Shown in pieces: positions 47,244 through 60,114 of a stretch of 64,000 nucleotides of DNA (position 1 is the first letter of the stretch; every line of letters starts with the position of its first letter). The stretch is taken from the NCBI GenBank assembly GCA_001466705.2, contig LATX02000187.1, forward strand, positions 310,001 to 374,000. Reading direction: 5' to 3'. Made by a program: the position numbers and the translations under genes. Below the pieces are notes generated by a model. It did no database searches. It worked only from the letters and a program-made list of their open reading frames with translations, and had not been told where the DNA came from. The stretch comes from Moniliophthora roreri. Its lineage: Eukaryota > Basidiomycota > Agaricomycetes > Agaricales > Marasmiaceae.

Positions 47244-50200
47244 TCAATGCCCTGTCGTAGTGGTGCTGTGTGCATTGACATCAAACACCGAATCGCCAAC
47301 ACTAAACCCATCTCCAAAGTCCATCCTGTCATAGTCATACATCTCGTCAGAAGCAAGAGAAACTTCACCCAGAGCCTCGGGCGTACCACCGCCGAAATCA
47401 CTTTCAAGTGCAGAGGCCGAAGGCATATTGGGTAAATCATGTTCGATTTCTATTCCCAACGCCTCGGGCGTGGCTCCGACTGAGACGCCATTCATGTCAT
47501 CCTCGGGATCGAGTTCATCGAAATCTTCTTCCTCACCCGGACCAGGTCGCGAATGGAGGTCAAGGAGCGAAGGAGTTTGAGGTGAAGGTTCTTTCGATAC
47601 CGAAGGAAGAGCTTCCGGTTTGTCCGCGGGTAGGTCAAGAAGTGAAGGTGTGGTCTGGCTTTTGGGGGCTTCGGGTATCTCCTGCTCCGGCTCTTCCTCT
47701 CCAAATTCTTCAAAGTCGTCGTCTTGTTCCGGACGGGAGTGTAGGTCCATCAATGACGGACCCGAAGGCTCTTTAGGACGGGAGTGGAAATCGTGGAGAG
47801 ACAGTGTATCTGGTTTCAAAGCAGGTGAATCAGGTAATTTGTCTTCCGTCAGCTCCGTGCCTGTCTCAGAGAAAATGAGTATCGATTGGAGAGAAAGAAT
47901 AAAGTCGCACCTCCATCAACCGCAGGCGAGGGAATTACTTCAGGTCCGGCGGACTCATCTTCATTCGACTCAGCGTATTGATCGAGAGAAAGACCTGAGG
48001 CGGGTGAAGCTTCCTGTTCTTCCACAGCTACGGGTCCTGAATGAAGGTCCAAAAGAGAAGGTGCATTCAATTGTGCTATGGAAAGGTGTCAAATCTCAGC
48101 GGTGCGGATGAGATTGAATGAAACATACTTTGCTCGCCTCTATCGCCAACATCTGGGACTAGAGTTTCCAGGTCGACTTGAGGATTCTCTGGATCCGTTG
48201 CAGTCGCTTGCTTGGTATCAGGATTAGCACTTCCCTCAGCATCTCGGCCCAGGTCGCCAACAGCTGCAGTCGAGTAATCTCCAACATTTTCGACTTGATC
48301 CTCGCCTTGCTCTTGTGGTACGTCCAGACCGAGCTCCCCAAGTGTAGCTCCTTCGTTCTCCGTGACAGTAGCGGAAGTTTCGTGAACGTCAATCCGAGCA
48401 GGTTCTTCATCGACGGTCATTTCAACGTCTGCAGTAGAAGTCGTGACGACGGTTTCGTGGACCAGTTCTTTGGCAACGACTGTGCTGCCGGTCTCAGATT
48501 CCGTGTTCGTCACCGTTTCTTGGGTGGTCTCCTGAACTCGCTGAACTACAGGTATGACGGTTTCCTGAACCTGGACCTGTTCAAGCGGACCCGCCTCATT
48601 TATATCGCTTGGCGCAGCAATCGGCGTTTCTGTCGCATCGCCGTTTGCGACTTCCATCACTGTGGCATCCTGAATTTCCGCCGGAGAGTCTGCCTTATCC
48701 ATCTCCACACCGGCATCAGTGGCAGCTCGGCCCTCATCGGATACCACATCGTCAGCTTTTTCCCCTGGATGTTCTTGCTCTGACCGTGATAAGGACGTCA
48801 GTTTGGTGTTTTCGGTATCATCAGGAAGCTGCTCGTCAGCTGGTGCGAGGGGTGTTTGTGAGGTAGGTGTCTGTTCCCGCTCGTCATTGGAAGCAAGCAC
48901 TTGAAGCTTACTAGAGGGTGATTGAATAGTATCCTGCTCGACTATGAGTTGCTGCTCCTCGCCTTCCAACGTTTGAGACACAGTTGACTTTGGTGTCAAT
49001 TGGTTCACGACTGCTTCGGACGGCTCAGCCCCATCCCTCGTAGGATCGACTGCAACCTGCTGCTCTTCGCCTTGTGGAGGTACAGGTGGCTCCAATGCCT
49101 GCTCTTGTTCGGCTTCTTCAATTTCTTCGACTTGAGCGCTTCTTTCTTCAATTACTGCCTCAGGCTGGAGTACTTGTTGCGCTTCTGGCTCTTCTTGAAT
49201 CTCCTCAATTCGACCGCCACCCCCATTGACACCTGCTTCTGACCCATTGTCTTCAGGTGCATCCTGCTCTGCTCGAGTTTCCTCGGTCTGAGCACTGCCT
49301 GCCTGATCAGATCCACTCGCCTGAAGTACATCCTGCGCATCCTGGATCTCTTCGATCCGAGCGGAAATATGCTCCTCAGCAACTGTCTCCGCTGCTTGCT
49401 GATGATTCATCTCAACTCTGCCCCCACGAATCCGCCCATCAGCAAGTTCCAGCGTCCAGTCGTCGCCTGCACTTGACTGGTAGCCTTCTTCGTCAGGTAC
49501 TGGAGCTCGTTCTTGTGTTGCATCCGTCATGTTAACACCTGCGCCCTGAGATGCAACCCAGGGTTAGCCCCAATTCAATAGAAGTGTAGAAAATGACATA
49601 CCTCCTTTTTGGAATTCCCCACAAACTCCGGATCGCTATCATACTCGCCATCCACGTCATCTTTCCAACTGTGAGGTACATGAGGCACCTCAACGCAATC
49701 CAACTTCGCACTTCTCGGTTTCTTCCTCTGAGATGGCTTCTGAGCTTTCGAAACTGGACCCGGTTTGTACCGCACACTCCTTTGACCACTTGCCCGTGCC
49801 TTTTCCTTCTCCTTGGCAGCAGAAACGGGGCTTGCGTATGCCGGATAAGGGTTTGGTCGTTTGATAGACCTGTGAGCACGAGTTGAGGCGGTTTCCGCGG
49901 GTTCGGAAGGGTTTGCGGGACGGCCACGGCCACGTCTAGGCTCGTCGGTTGAAGGACCATCTTGGGGTGCTTCTTCGACATCCTCCGCCAGTTGAGCGGT
50001 CTTTCTGGGGCGACCGCGTCCTCGTTTAGCTGGCGCTACGGATACAGATTCGTCAACCTGGGTAGATTCGGCTGATTCGTCGACATTTTCGTCCTCAACA
50101 TTCGGCGGTCGTCCACGACCTCGTTTGGTCGGCGAAGTGGATCGAATTTGCCCTTTAGACTGAGGTTGCGCCTCTTTCACAGCTTTGGGAGGCCGGCCAC

Positions 50201-51171
50201 GACTTCGTTTATTCGGTGAGGTAGATCTGGTCTTCCTCTCCGGCTCTGGATCCTCCTCTTCTTCCCCTTCTTCTTCAGCTTCCTCTGCATCAGAGGCTGA
50301 CGTAGCAGCTCGACGACCACGCGTTGAAGATTCCACTCGAGAACTGGTAGCACCACGATTGCGGGTAGCTCTAGATGGGCTCTCGTTATCTGTCTTGCGT
50401 GTTGCATCGCGAGTAGTGCGAGTTGACTGCGATACAGTTTTTTGTGTCTGAGCTTTGGATCGTGTGATACGAGATGGGCTTTCTTCCACAGATTGTATTT
50501 CCGTACGTGTAGTTCGAGATGTCGCTGCCTCGCGAGCAAGACGAGCAGGAGAGCTGATACTCTCTGAACCGGGGGCATTACCACGAACTCGCCTGCGTGG
50601 AGGTTTGTTCGTTTCGTCGTCTGAGATCGAGTCTCCCACTTCCTCAGTTTCCTTGTTCTCGTCTCTTTTTCTCTTCGTAGTAGTGACTCGTTCAGAGGTA
50701 ACAGCTTGAACACCACTTCTCGTTGTGCGCACGGCAGAAATGGATTCATCCTCCCGTTCTTCGTCCTTTTTGTGACTCCGTGTGGCCCTTCGAGTAGTCG
50801 ATGCAGATTCATCGGCACCTTCATCCGCTTCGACCTCCTCTGCAGCGTGCTTCCGCTTCCGGGTTGCCAGTCCAGGTACAGGTGCCGTCTGAGTCCCCGG
50901 TGCCTTCTCTCTTGAACTCCCGGCTAAAGTACGTCGTTTTGCCTTCTTCTCTTCTGCCATCCCGTCCTCTCCCACTGGAAGTAGATGTAGAATCATGTTT
51001 CGAGCGCAATTGAACTGGCTGAATAGACTGACCCATAGACTTGACCAGCGTCTCTATCATCTCATCTTTGGTCGCTTTTGCCCAGTTTGTGTCACCAAGT
51101 TCGCGGACTACATCGCGGATAGTGGTAGCCTTGAGTTTTTGGAAGACCTCACGCGCATGGGAGGGGCCCAT
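47244..51171 (-). CDS. Large nuclear AT-hook protein with SAP-like N-terminus and SLLDLHSRP repeats
   Basis: The ATG at 51171 starts a helix-extension-helix stretch (FQKLKATTIRDVVRELGDTN, WAKATKDEMIETLVKSM) that resembles a SAP DNA-binding motif. After an intron comes a basic, disordered exon with repeated TRxTR and SPxR blocks and four AT-hook cores (KRSRGRPPK, KRGRGRPPN, KRGRGRPRK, RRGRGRPAN), which bind AT-rich minor groove. A third exon of about 475 residues is very acidic and Gln/Glu/Val-rich. The last two exons carry five variants of a short motif: PSLLDLHSGP, LSLHDFHSRP, PSLMDLHSRP, PSLLDLPADK, PSLLDLHSRP. The end is DVNAHSTTTTGH and a stop at 47244. About 1,250 residues. A chromatin or transcription scaffold is likely; the target is unknown. 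A short paralogue of the N-terminus lies at 61141. Confidence 0.8.
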
Positions 51172-51712
51172 GGTGCTAAGTGGGTCGTGGTCAGTGTTCA
51201 AGACGCGACTGACAGAGTGGATTTGAATGTCACCAAAATGTCACAGTCTTCCGGCACCCTCATCACCATGTACATATGCTCAGCTGTGCAACTCGTAATT
51301 TTTAACGCTTCTCTGGGTCCTCATTTTTATTGATATACACATTACGTCGACTGGGCGGTGGAAGGCAATTTTCACCTGGCAAATCCCTCAGCTCCCGATC
51401 GCGTACAGGATACATATATCACAAACGACGAAGCGATACTAGTGATACATATCTAATTCAGCAGGTGTCATGAAGAGGCTCAAAACCTCCATCAGTTGGT
51501 TGATTTCTCCTCCTGTAGGGTTGCCGCAGGGTGCCATGTGAGTGAATCATCGACGCTTTCTCCCATCACTTACACGTGTAAAGGGCTTCTTGGAGCACTA
51601 CCTTCATCGTTCTCCGGGCAGGGTACTTATCTCGCACCTGAAGGCCTGAAGACGCACGACGCACGTTAGCCAGTGACTCTGTTAAAAGGCTGGAATCTCC
51701 GAATAGTCCACG
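51172..51712. other. Divergent promoter region between AT-hook gene and P450 copy B
   Basis: About 540 bases between two outward-facing ATGs. No gene. It should hold both promoters. A TTAAAAGG near 51680 is a weak TATA-like site for the P450. Confidence 0.4.
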
Positions 51713-53885
51713 ATGGATACTGTTCTACTGGCCATACTTTTAGGTTTATCAGGCTGGATTATCTCATACTTGTGGTCTTCTTCCCGTGCAATACCAGACG
51801 TCGATGGTCCACCATCTCCCAGTGTCATTTTCGGCCACTCTTCTCAAGTCGCAAAGGCGCCTGTTGGGACATTGTACAAGCGTTGGCAGGAACTATACGG
51901 CCCAACTTTCTTGTTGAAAGGGCGATTCAGGGTGGGTCTTGTCAGTAGAATTCGTCTTGGCGTATCCCTTAATCGCAAACTTCCAGCAATCCAGACTCAT
52001 TATCAACGATCCAAAGGGCTTGAACTACGTTCTGCAGGGGAGAAACTTTGAGCGAAACCCGGGAAAGAAGGCAGCATTGGAGTTGTTTGTGAGTGTACTA
52101 TTTCTGTTCCCATCAGCTGATACCTATTATCTCCGTAGTTTGGACGTGGGGTATTCTCTGCTGAGGGTAGGTACTCAATCTATTTGCAAGCAATGTGGTA
52201 TGACGGACTACATTACAGGGGATGAACACCGGAAGATGCGAAAAACCCTGAACAGACCATTTTCGTACGTAGGCCCATTCCCTTGTGTTCAATCAGTCTT
52301 GACACCACTACTCAGAAATCAATCGATCCAAGAGATATCTCATGTCTTCTTCGACCTTACGAATCGTGTAAATGCACCTTCATAACCTCCGATCCATGCG
52401 TTCTAACGCCCCTTAAGCTAGTCCGCACCTGGGAAGAGAAACTCGAATCAAATCCGAATGCAACATTCGATGTAACAATCGACGTTAACCGTCTAGCGTA
52501 GGTCTCGTACCCCAGACACCTCGAGAAGACGCTGATTTGGCACTTAAGACTAGATGCAATTACCATGACCATGCTTTCTCATGATCTCAATGCCGAAAAT
52601 AGTGATGTCGGCCCCCTACTCGCGAGAATGATGCACTCGCCTCCTGGTGGTGGTATTGAACTGCTATTGCGGGGATTGGGGGCATTGTTCCCTGCAGTCC
52701 TGAAAATGCCGTCTTCGATGAAATCGTATACCGATAATCTCCGGTCTGCTCTGGGCGCTATTGCGAGAGATGCCTGGTCTGGACGCGAAGTTACGGGTAC
52801 ACACGCAAAACTTTTACACGCATTGGGTGAGCTCCCTTGAGTACTGCTGCCTCTTATATGCTGATACGGCCCCATTATAGCTGAGGACAACGTCTCGGAA
52901 GATGAAACCATCGCTCAAGTATGTGAGCTCGGCTCATCAGCGAATACAGGCTTTGACTCCTTCTCTAGATTATTACTGTTATCTTTGCTGGCTCTGAAAC
53001 AACCGCGAACGTTATCACCGTATGTGCTTTAGCCTCTATCCCTACTTCATCGATGTCTTAACAACGCGCACAGGAATGCCTTTGGGAACTCGCCAAGAAC
53101 CAAAGCATCCAGAAAAAGCTCCGAACTGAACTACTCGATTTCGAAGCTACCAGTGGACGAAAGCCGACTTACGAAGACCTCAACGGCTCGACAACTCTCC
53201 CTTACCTCGATGCTGTAACTCGAGAGACCTTACGGACCAAAGCTGTCCTGAGATCCGTTACACGCGTCGTGAGTTGAGATATTTCACTACTGTAGCCCAA
53301 TCGTACTCATACCGTATATCACAGGTAGTCCAAGATGACGTCATCCCCTTGTACAACCCCATCAAACGAAAATCGACTGGAGTTGAAGTGTATGAGGTGG
53401 TAGTCAAGGCGGGAACAACACTCGAAATACCCCTTCGCGATGGAATCAATGTCAGCAAGGCGATTTGGGGTGAAGATGCAGCAAGCTTTAGACCTGAACG
53501 GTGGTTAGACCCAACAGGACTTCCAGAGACAGTGAAGTTGGTTCGGGCTCAAGGCCATGTACTTTCCTTTGGTGACGGGTGAGTCCTTGAAAATGTTTGG
53601 CGGCAGCTTTTTTTGACACGTACAAAAGACCAAAAGTTTGCCTTGGGAGATCTTTTGCGATAGCAGAGTTCAAAGTGAGTACTTATGTCGTCTTTTCTGT
53701 TGTCCTGCTGAAAGCGTGCTTGTCAGATTGTGCTGTCGCATATAATACGATCTTTCAGCTTTGAGGAAGTAGTCGGTGTCCAGTTTGACTTTTATCATGT
53801 TGGTCAAACTACAATCAAACCTGTGATTCGTGGCAGGGAGGATGAGGGCACACAGCTACCGTTGAAAGTTTCGCTCGCATCTTGA
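51713..53885 (+). CDS. Cytochrome P450 (copy B)
   Basis: Paralogue of the P450 at 28772, with the same exon plan. The ATG at 51713 gives the anchor MDTVLLAILLGLSGWIISYL and the hinge DGPPSPSVIFG. Then come SRLIINDPKGLNYVLQGRNF, FGRGVFSAEGDEHRKMRKTL, NQSIQEISHVFFDLTNR, DAITMTMLSHDLNAENSD, the I-helix ITVIFAGSETTANVIT, ETLR as ExxR, RPERWLDP, and the heme loop FGDGPKVCLGRSFA with its cysteine. It ends GTQLPLKVSLAS with TGA at 53883-53885. About 11 short introns and no frame damage found. The helix-C segment (KMRKTLNRPFS) is closer to the usual P450 pattern than in copy A. Substrate unknown. The next gene downstream is a PhyH-like dioxygenase. Confidence 0.9.
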
Positions 53886-54154
53886 CCAACCAGGCACATA
53901 CTCTGCAGCTATTCAAATTCGAGAGACCTTTATCCATGTTCTTGTACTCATCTAGATTATATACTCATAGTGTGGAATAGTAGCATGTATCGTAAGAAAT
54001 TCACCTGGTACGGTGGACGTGAACGACAGCGATTAGGGTATCCCAGGTACCGACGGACATGAAGCACCTGATCTATGCGCTCTCCTCATGACCACCACCA
54101 TTGGCATCATCATCATGATTTCCATCTCGTTCTCTCACCTAAACTCTTTCAGCG

Positions 54155-55281
54155 ATGCCTACATCTAGCATCAAACAAACCTACGATACCCAAGGCTATG
54201 TAATCGTACCAAACCTCATCTCTCCTTCCGACTTCGCAGAACTTCAAGCTGCCTGTGACAACGTAGTCAACCGTACACGGGAAGGAAACTGGCCTCACCG
54301 TCGTGTTGTAGGAAAACAGTTCCCTCCATACGACAGCGAAAACCCAGATTCATGGGGAGTCCAACATCTCATGCATCCTGATCTGGGGGACCCCGCGGCT
54401 ATTTTCGCAAAATGGTATACATCAGACAGATTGGTGAATGCTGTGAAGGTGTTATTGGAATGTAATGAAAGAGATTTGCAAATGGGTGAGTGGCAGTGGA
54501 CACTGGATTGTCAGCGTTGCACGATATTTGGGATCTGATATGCAAGTATACTTTCAGAGCTGTTCAATCTGCTGATCAACCCCGTTTCGCATGACTTTGC
54601 ACTGAGATGGCATCGAGATGATGTACGAGGAGATGCGACTGAGGAAGAGGAGCGTAAAGCTTTGGGTGCTTGGCATAGTGGTGTAGGTGGTCTCTCCGAA
54701 AATACATGATCGATATACATAAGCTCGAGTACACCTGCTCATTTTCCTCCTCTTCAGGTTCAATGGAATACGTCAGTGTATAACCGATCGATTCTCGCTT
54801 CACTTTACCAAGAAACTCAATAGGGCGGTATATGAGGATCCTTGTCTATTCGTCGTACCAGGCTCACATCTAACTCCTCGATCCGACGAGCAACGGAAGT
54901 TGTCAAGTACAATGGATGCACCCGAGGATCCTTTGGATATGCCGGAAGCGATACGAGTGACGCTTCAACGTAAGTTGTGCTTACTGTTTTTGATACTCTT
55001 TGCTTACTTTGCTTGCAGCTGGTGAAACAGTCTTTTACAACTCTAATATCCTTCATTGTGCAACATACAACCATGAGAAGAAACGTGCTACCCTTCATGC
55101 TACGATGGGCGATTCTCGCAAGGGAGATGGGCGCGCACGGAACATTTTACAGCATGGGTTGACTTGGATGCAGGAGGAGCGATTCAGGAATCAGCTTAGC
55201 GAAAGAGGCAATGCGATGCTGGACAGATTGCTAGTCCTTCAAAATTCAGCGGGAAATGTTGGGTACTCGTTGGACGGATGA
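54155..55281 (+). CDS. Phytanoyl-CoA dioxygenase (PhyH)-family Fe(II)/2-oxoglutarate oxygenase
   Basis: Non-heme iron oxygenase with a double-stranded beta-helix. From the ATG at 54155: TYDTQGYVIVPNLISPSDFA, GVQHLMHPDLGDPAAIFAKW. After an intron, VSHDFALRWHRDDVRGDAT carries the iron-binding HxD. A tiny exon VQWNT follows and then AVYEDPCLFVVPGSHLTPR, DPLDMPEAIRVTLQ, GETVFYNSNILHCATYNHEK with the distal iron histidine, and KKRATLHATMGDSRKGDGRA with the arginines expected for 2-oxoglutarate. It ends at 55281. About four introns and about 300 residues. Its fungal relatives act in secondary metabolism as well as lipid oxidation. Its place 270 bases after P450 copy B in the same direction is suggestive but not proof of a shared pathway. 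Confidence 0.85.
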
Positions 55282-56983
55282 AGCATATGTAGTTTCCAGC
55301 ATAATACATCTTTGGTGGACAAAGGCCAAACAGAATGGTTCGTAGGCGGAAAGTACTAGTGTATACTTGAGAACCTCAAGACATGTTTCAATATATACAG
55401 GATGATACATTATTGTAACTACTGCCCATTTCGATAACTTCCTGGTGGTGATTCTGAATCTCCGTCGCAATGGTGGTCAATTTCATCGTAGTCGAGGAAA
55501 CCATCAGATGGTATACACAATTAACTTCCTGGTTGCCGATATCTCAGTATTTGAGGTGTAGAGAAAGACGTTCAGATCTGTTGACTGAAGAAGTTGGCTA
55601 CCTGACAAGGTCCTTCTTGACCTCGTGTACCTAGATTGGTGGTAAAATTAAAACAGCTCGAGCCTGTGCTTTTGTTTCGCAACGACGATCTGAAGAAAGG
55701 TCCGGTGGATGTATTTGGATGCGCCATCGAGTCGGAATCGGCGTTACGGGTGTAACGGGAGATTGTATGTGCAATAGGTGGATCTGGGACGAAATTCAAA
55801 TTTTTTTGATCCTGTATTGCGTCACCGTGTTGCGACCCACTTGTCAACTGCCGCATCGATCTGGCTGGTAGTTACCCAACACAGTAGGCATTGTCGAGTC
55901 GGCTCAAACAATTATCCTGCCTTGCCAAGGATTTCACGAACCTGCGACATCGGAGGATGAGTACTTGAGCGCGGGTCTACTCGATTCATCGATTGCTCAT
56001 TCAGCTTGAGACTCATCCAATGGCCCTTTTCGCTTCCGCGTTCAAGTTTTGCATGGTTGACTAGATCAAAATCTGGAGATACTCTCCGTCAGCTTGAGGA
56101 GACTTGGCTATACTTTGCCCCGGTCAATGACTTTGTATTGCCACTCGTGGTGAACATGCTTCAAATAATTGGATTCAGTGCTTGTAGCGTAGGTCCTCAT
56201 AAATATGCATGGCCTGGAGTGCTTGCGTCACCTTGTTGAGTTGTATCGATCCGCGTATCTACGTAACGGCTGACAACGGACTAAGCAAATGTAAAGTGCA
56301 TGGACAATACACCAATGTACCCTCTTTTAGCGTTATTATATCCCAACTACAAGGCCAGAGAATGCCCTCGTTGCCTGGTGCAATATAGTCACTCAGTGTT
56401 CTTGCAAGCTGCGCTGTTGAACCGTCGGAAGAGATATGTCTATTTATTACCGACGGATTAAATTATCTTGACAAGTGTCGCGCGCCACCTCAAACTCCGC
56501 ACCATTCAGTATGCATGCTCATGCATTATATGTTCGGTTGCTACCGGAAAGCACAGGTTCTTATATACTTTGGCCAAAGTCCAGTAGCCCGCCACAAGCT
56601 GCAGTCGGGTTGCAGTCGGGTCGGGTTTCAGTCTCCTCCAACTCCCGAGGCTTCGGACCGGAATTTGTTCTATTTTTGCCTGATCAATTTCCATGCCTCC
56701 TAATACCCTTTGAGTCTTTGAAAGCTAGACGGCATAGGCCATCGTGAATCCTCAGCACACGTTTAGATCTTAACAGCAATGTCCAGTGCTTGAAATGATA
56801 AATATCAGTATCAACCATGTTTGAATTGGAGCTGCGCGATTTGTGGCTATGTGGAACTGTTGTCATCGGTCATTGTTCCCACAATTCTACTATTAGCCAG
56901 TTTTAGCCTTGCCTTCTGCCATTTATACCCCAACCTACCTCAGGCCTACCTCGATCCAACGATACACTAAACAACCACAGGGA
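55282..56983. other. 1.7-kb stretch with no supported gene
   Basis: Scattered frames of under 95 codons on both strands, no motifs. A direct repeat GCTGCAGTCGGGTTGCAGTCGG lies near 56597. The right end holds the TVP38 promoter. Confidence 0.4.
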
Positions 56984-59188
56984 ATGGACTCAAGTCCTCG
57001 CTATCCAAATAGCCAGCCTTTCGACACGCTGAATACTTATCCACCACCAAACTTTTCATCGTCAAGCAAGCCTTCGACTCCGGCAGGATATCAGACCGCC
57101 AATGTCAATCTCACTTTGAATGAAAGAAATAATCTGGCGAGGACACCCAGTCCTACGCCTAGCGAACTGAAGGAGATGAAGTCGGGGGCGATTGATTGGA
57201 GGGGCATGACAAACTGGAGGTTTTGGATACGGAGGGAATGGTTATGTGAGTGTTTCCAGTTACCTCTAGGTCGACGGCGGTAGATTCCGGCAGGATATGT
57301 GGGCGCCAGGATCATTTCGACAGTTCACATCGATTTGCAGATTAGCGGCCCTTTATATCCTTACCTTTCTTGGCTTTCTTGTTTGCCGTACCTTGCTGAT
57401 CCTTCTACTTAGGGTACTATGTTGCGCTCGTTATCATCCTCGTTGTTACAGCGCTCGTTACCATCTATCACGACCAAATTGTAGACGCGCTGAAACCAGC
57501 AGCTCAGTGGCTGCAGAGGTGAGTAAAAACGCCACTGGTTGCTTTCAGTCCCTGACTGACCCGAGTACACAGGACGAGTTGGGGATGGGTGGTACCCATC
57601 CTCGTGTTATTCGTCATCTCTTTCCCTCCATTGTTCGGTCATGAAATCGTCGCAATTCTGTGTGGTCTCGTTTGGGGCTTGTGGATCGGGTTTGGAATAG
57701 TTGCCGCTGGTACATTCCTGGGTGAAGTCGGCAACTTTTAGTGCGTAATTACCTTCCATTGAAAAAAAATAAATCTAACGATGCTTTTTTAAAGTGCTTT
57801 CAAGTACTGCTGCTCTGCAAGAGGTGAAAAGCTCGAAAAAACAAAGATCTCGTACGCTTGCCTTGCCAAAGTCGTACGCGATGGTGGATTCAGGATTGCT
57901 CTTATTGCACGGTTGAGTGCGATCCCAGGACACTGTGCGTTGTCATCATTCCTTTGCCTGTCACTCTTGTTAAACATTCGTGCAGTTACTACCGCCGTGT
58001 TCTCCACCTGTGGAATGGGCATAATCGTCTTTTCGCTTGCCGCAATACTTTCGATGCCTAAACAGTTCATCACGGTGTATCTTGGTGTTCTTCTCGAACA
58101 GTCTGCAGACGATCCAAACCAACCGCAGGGTAGTGGAGGGCAGACAACTGACACAAGTGACCACAAGAAAGATCAGCTCATTTCAAAAATCGTACTTGCC
58201 ATCACATTCCTCATCACGGTTGCGGCGATGTGGTATATTCTGCGGCAAATGAACAAGGTGAAACCGGAGGTTATCTACGCCAGAAGAAAGGCTAGGTATG
58301 TCTTATTCTCTTCCAAGCTACTTTCATACTGATGACGTATGTAGGCAGGTAAAATTGATGCGAAACACGTTGTATGGCAACGACTCGACTGTGTTCAACC
58401 CCAATGAATCGGAGACGGATATTCCCCTCGCAGCGCCTGGTCTAGGCAACGACAATGTCAGGTCGCTCTCGTTTGACCAGCGAGGAGACATTGTTGCGCC
58501 CCAACCACAGAGGGTCGTAAGTACCACCAACATGTATGGGTACACAAAATCCGAGGAGGACCTGGAGTCCGCGGAGAGCTCGTCAGAGCACCAACATCGT
58601 AATTATGCCAATGGCTACGCCTATTCACAGACGAGGCAAAGCACAGACGATGTCACATGGGATACAGGTGCATACGCAAATCAACGGCGACCTAGCTATC
58701 CTCCTGGAATTTCACCTCCACCTCATAGGAACTATGCAACGTCTTCAGAACCTGTCGTTCAAGGTAATCGCAGCGACCAACCGTATGCGATGACCACTCA
58801 ACAACAGGCGAGAAATCCATCACATCCAATACCACGACCTCTCCAATTCCCTCAGCCCCAGTCTTCACCGCCACGGGCTGTGCAGACGCCTACGCAAGTT
58901 CAATATGCTAGTCCTACTTCTCCGCATTCAAATCTAGCCTCTCCTGCACTACCAACGCCCAACTTCCCTTCTCAGTCACAACCGACTTCATCTCCGTTAC
59001 CCCAACTTCATTCATACCCTCAACATGCAGTCGAACCGACTGATATGACGTTCCATACAGCCATGGGAAGCGTATCCGAGTACGACCACGGAGATAGGGG
59101 GCCAAGTGTTGCCGAGGCTTATGGTGCACAGGGAAGACTCGGACAGCGTTCGTCTCCGCCTCCTAGTTATACAACCAATGTGAGATGA
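56984..59188 (+). CDS. TVP38: TVP38/TMEM64-family membrane protein
   Basis: Golgi or endosomal membrane protein of the VTT/DedA-like superfamily. I chose the ATG at 56984 (MDSSPRYPNSQPFDTLN); the open frame before it has no ATG. After a disordered N-terminus and RRE-WL, exons give YYVALVIILVVTALVTIYHD, SWGWVVPILVLFVISFPPLF, GHEIVAILCGLVWGLWIGFG, IVAAGTFLGEVGNF, FKYCCSARGEKLEKTKISYA, IALIARLSAIPGH, FTTAVFSTCGMGIIVFSLAA, PKQFITVYLGVLLE and LISKIVLAITFLITVAAMWY. The FPPLFGHE and GxxxGE blocks are family hallmarks. A long Ser/Pro/Gln tail of about 290 residues ends at 59188; tails of this kind are common in basidiomycete versions. Relatives in animals act in lipid scrambling, so that is a possible role. 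About seven introns. Confidence 0.88.
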
Positions 59189-59576
59189 CAGAGCGATTGA
59201 CCCAGACTCTTTCTTTGATACCCTCACCCCTCCAAAAGTGTAGAACTTTTTACTAGTGTAGTTTCCAGATCTTGTCAATGCAGTACTTTCCTTACATTTG
59301 TAATTTCAATATTGTTATTTCATGGACTTCTTTTTGTTTTTTTTGTTCTTACGATACAGCGAATCAGATCCATATGTGTATGAAAGGTGGCTCCTGTACT
59401 ATCAACGTTCAGGTTCCTTGGTTACTCTCGAATTTCGTACTCGTGAAGCCGACGAAGATAGATAATCCTCCACGCTCGTCCAATCAAAGTTCTCCTGATG
59501 CAACCTTGACGAAATGTTGGTGGTCAGGCTAGCCCGATCCCAGGCAGGAGCAGGCGGCGGTACATCTTTTCCCTTA

Positions 59577-60035
59577 GGGCCTGTTTGGTGGCATCGGGAA
59601 GGAACCCGGACCTGGGTCTGGGTAGACCTTCCGTGATGTTCACAGACCCGTACCGACTGGGATCCCGGATGTCACAGACCCACCACGCTTATCACTCATC
59701 CGTCCCATCTGCAGCTTTTTCCGCACACAAAACCAATGCACAACGCAAACTTCATCATTGACAGACTTTTTGCAGCCCCCCATATGTCAAGATGTCTGGA
59801 ATTGAGGTAGTAATAAATGTGGTACGTGAATGTGGTAAAAGAGGGAAATGAATGTGAGGGATAACGAGTTGGACTCACGAGGGGCGTGAACTGGGTTGTG
59901 ACGGAAGAGAACGGTGCCGCCAAACAGAACTTTTTCGCCCGGACACGGTGGATTATTCAGCACCGACACTGGACCAGCCGTACGGCTCAATTTTGGCGTG
60001 GTCCGGGTTCCTTCTCGGTGCCACCAAACAGGCCC
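59577..60035. mobile_element. Tourist-like MITE (PIF/Harbinger type), 459 bp
   Basis: The ends are terminal inverted repeats of about 36 bases: GGGCCTGTTTGGTGGCATCG at the left, and the reverse complement of the right end reads GGGCCTGTTTGGTGGCACCG, with continuing match over AGAAGGAACCCGGACC. Only about two mismatches. Both sides carry TTA (59574-59576 and 60036-60038), the target duplication expected for PIF/Harbinger elements. There is no transposase frame inside, so it depends on an autonomous element elsewhere. High arm identity suggests recent insertion. It lies between the TVP38 gene and a kinase relic. The flank from 59189 to 59576 holds only the TVP38 3' region. Confidence 0.88.
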
Positions 60036-60114
60036 TTAAACGCCCGTTCTAGGAGGTGGACGGGTCGTTGCAGACGCCGGTCAATCTAAAGGGTCAGCCC
60101 GCCCAGTAGGCTTC

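Noticed and set aside
55572..56239. Short frames between the PhyH gene and TVP38
   Set aside because: Under 95 codons, no motif, no consistent splice signals; not supported as genes.
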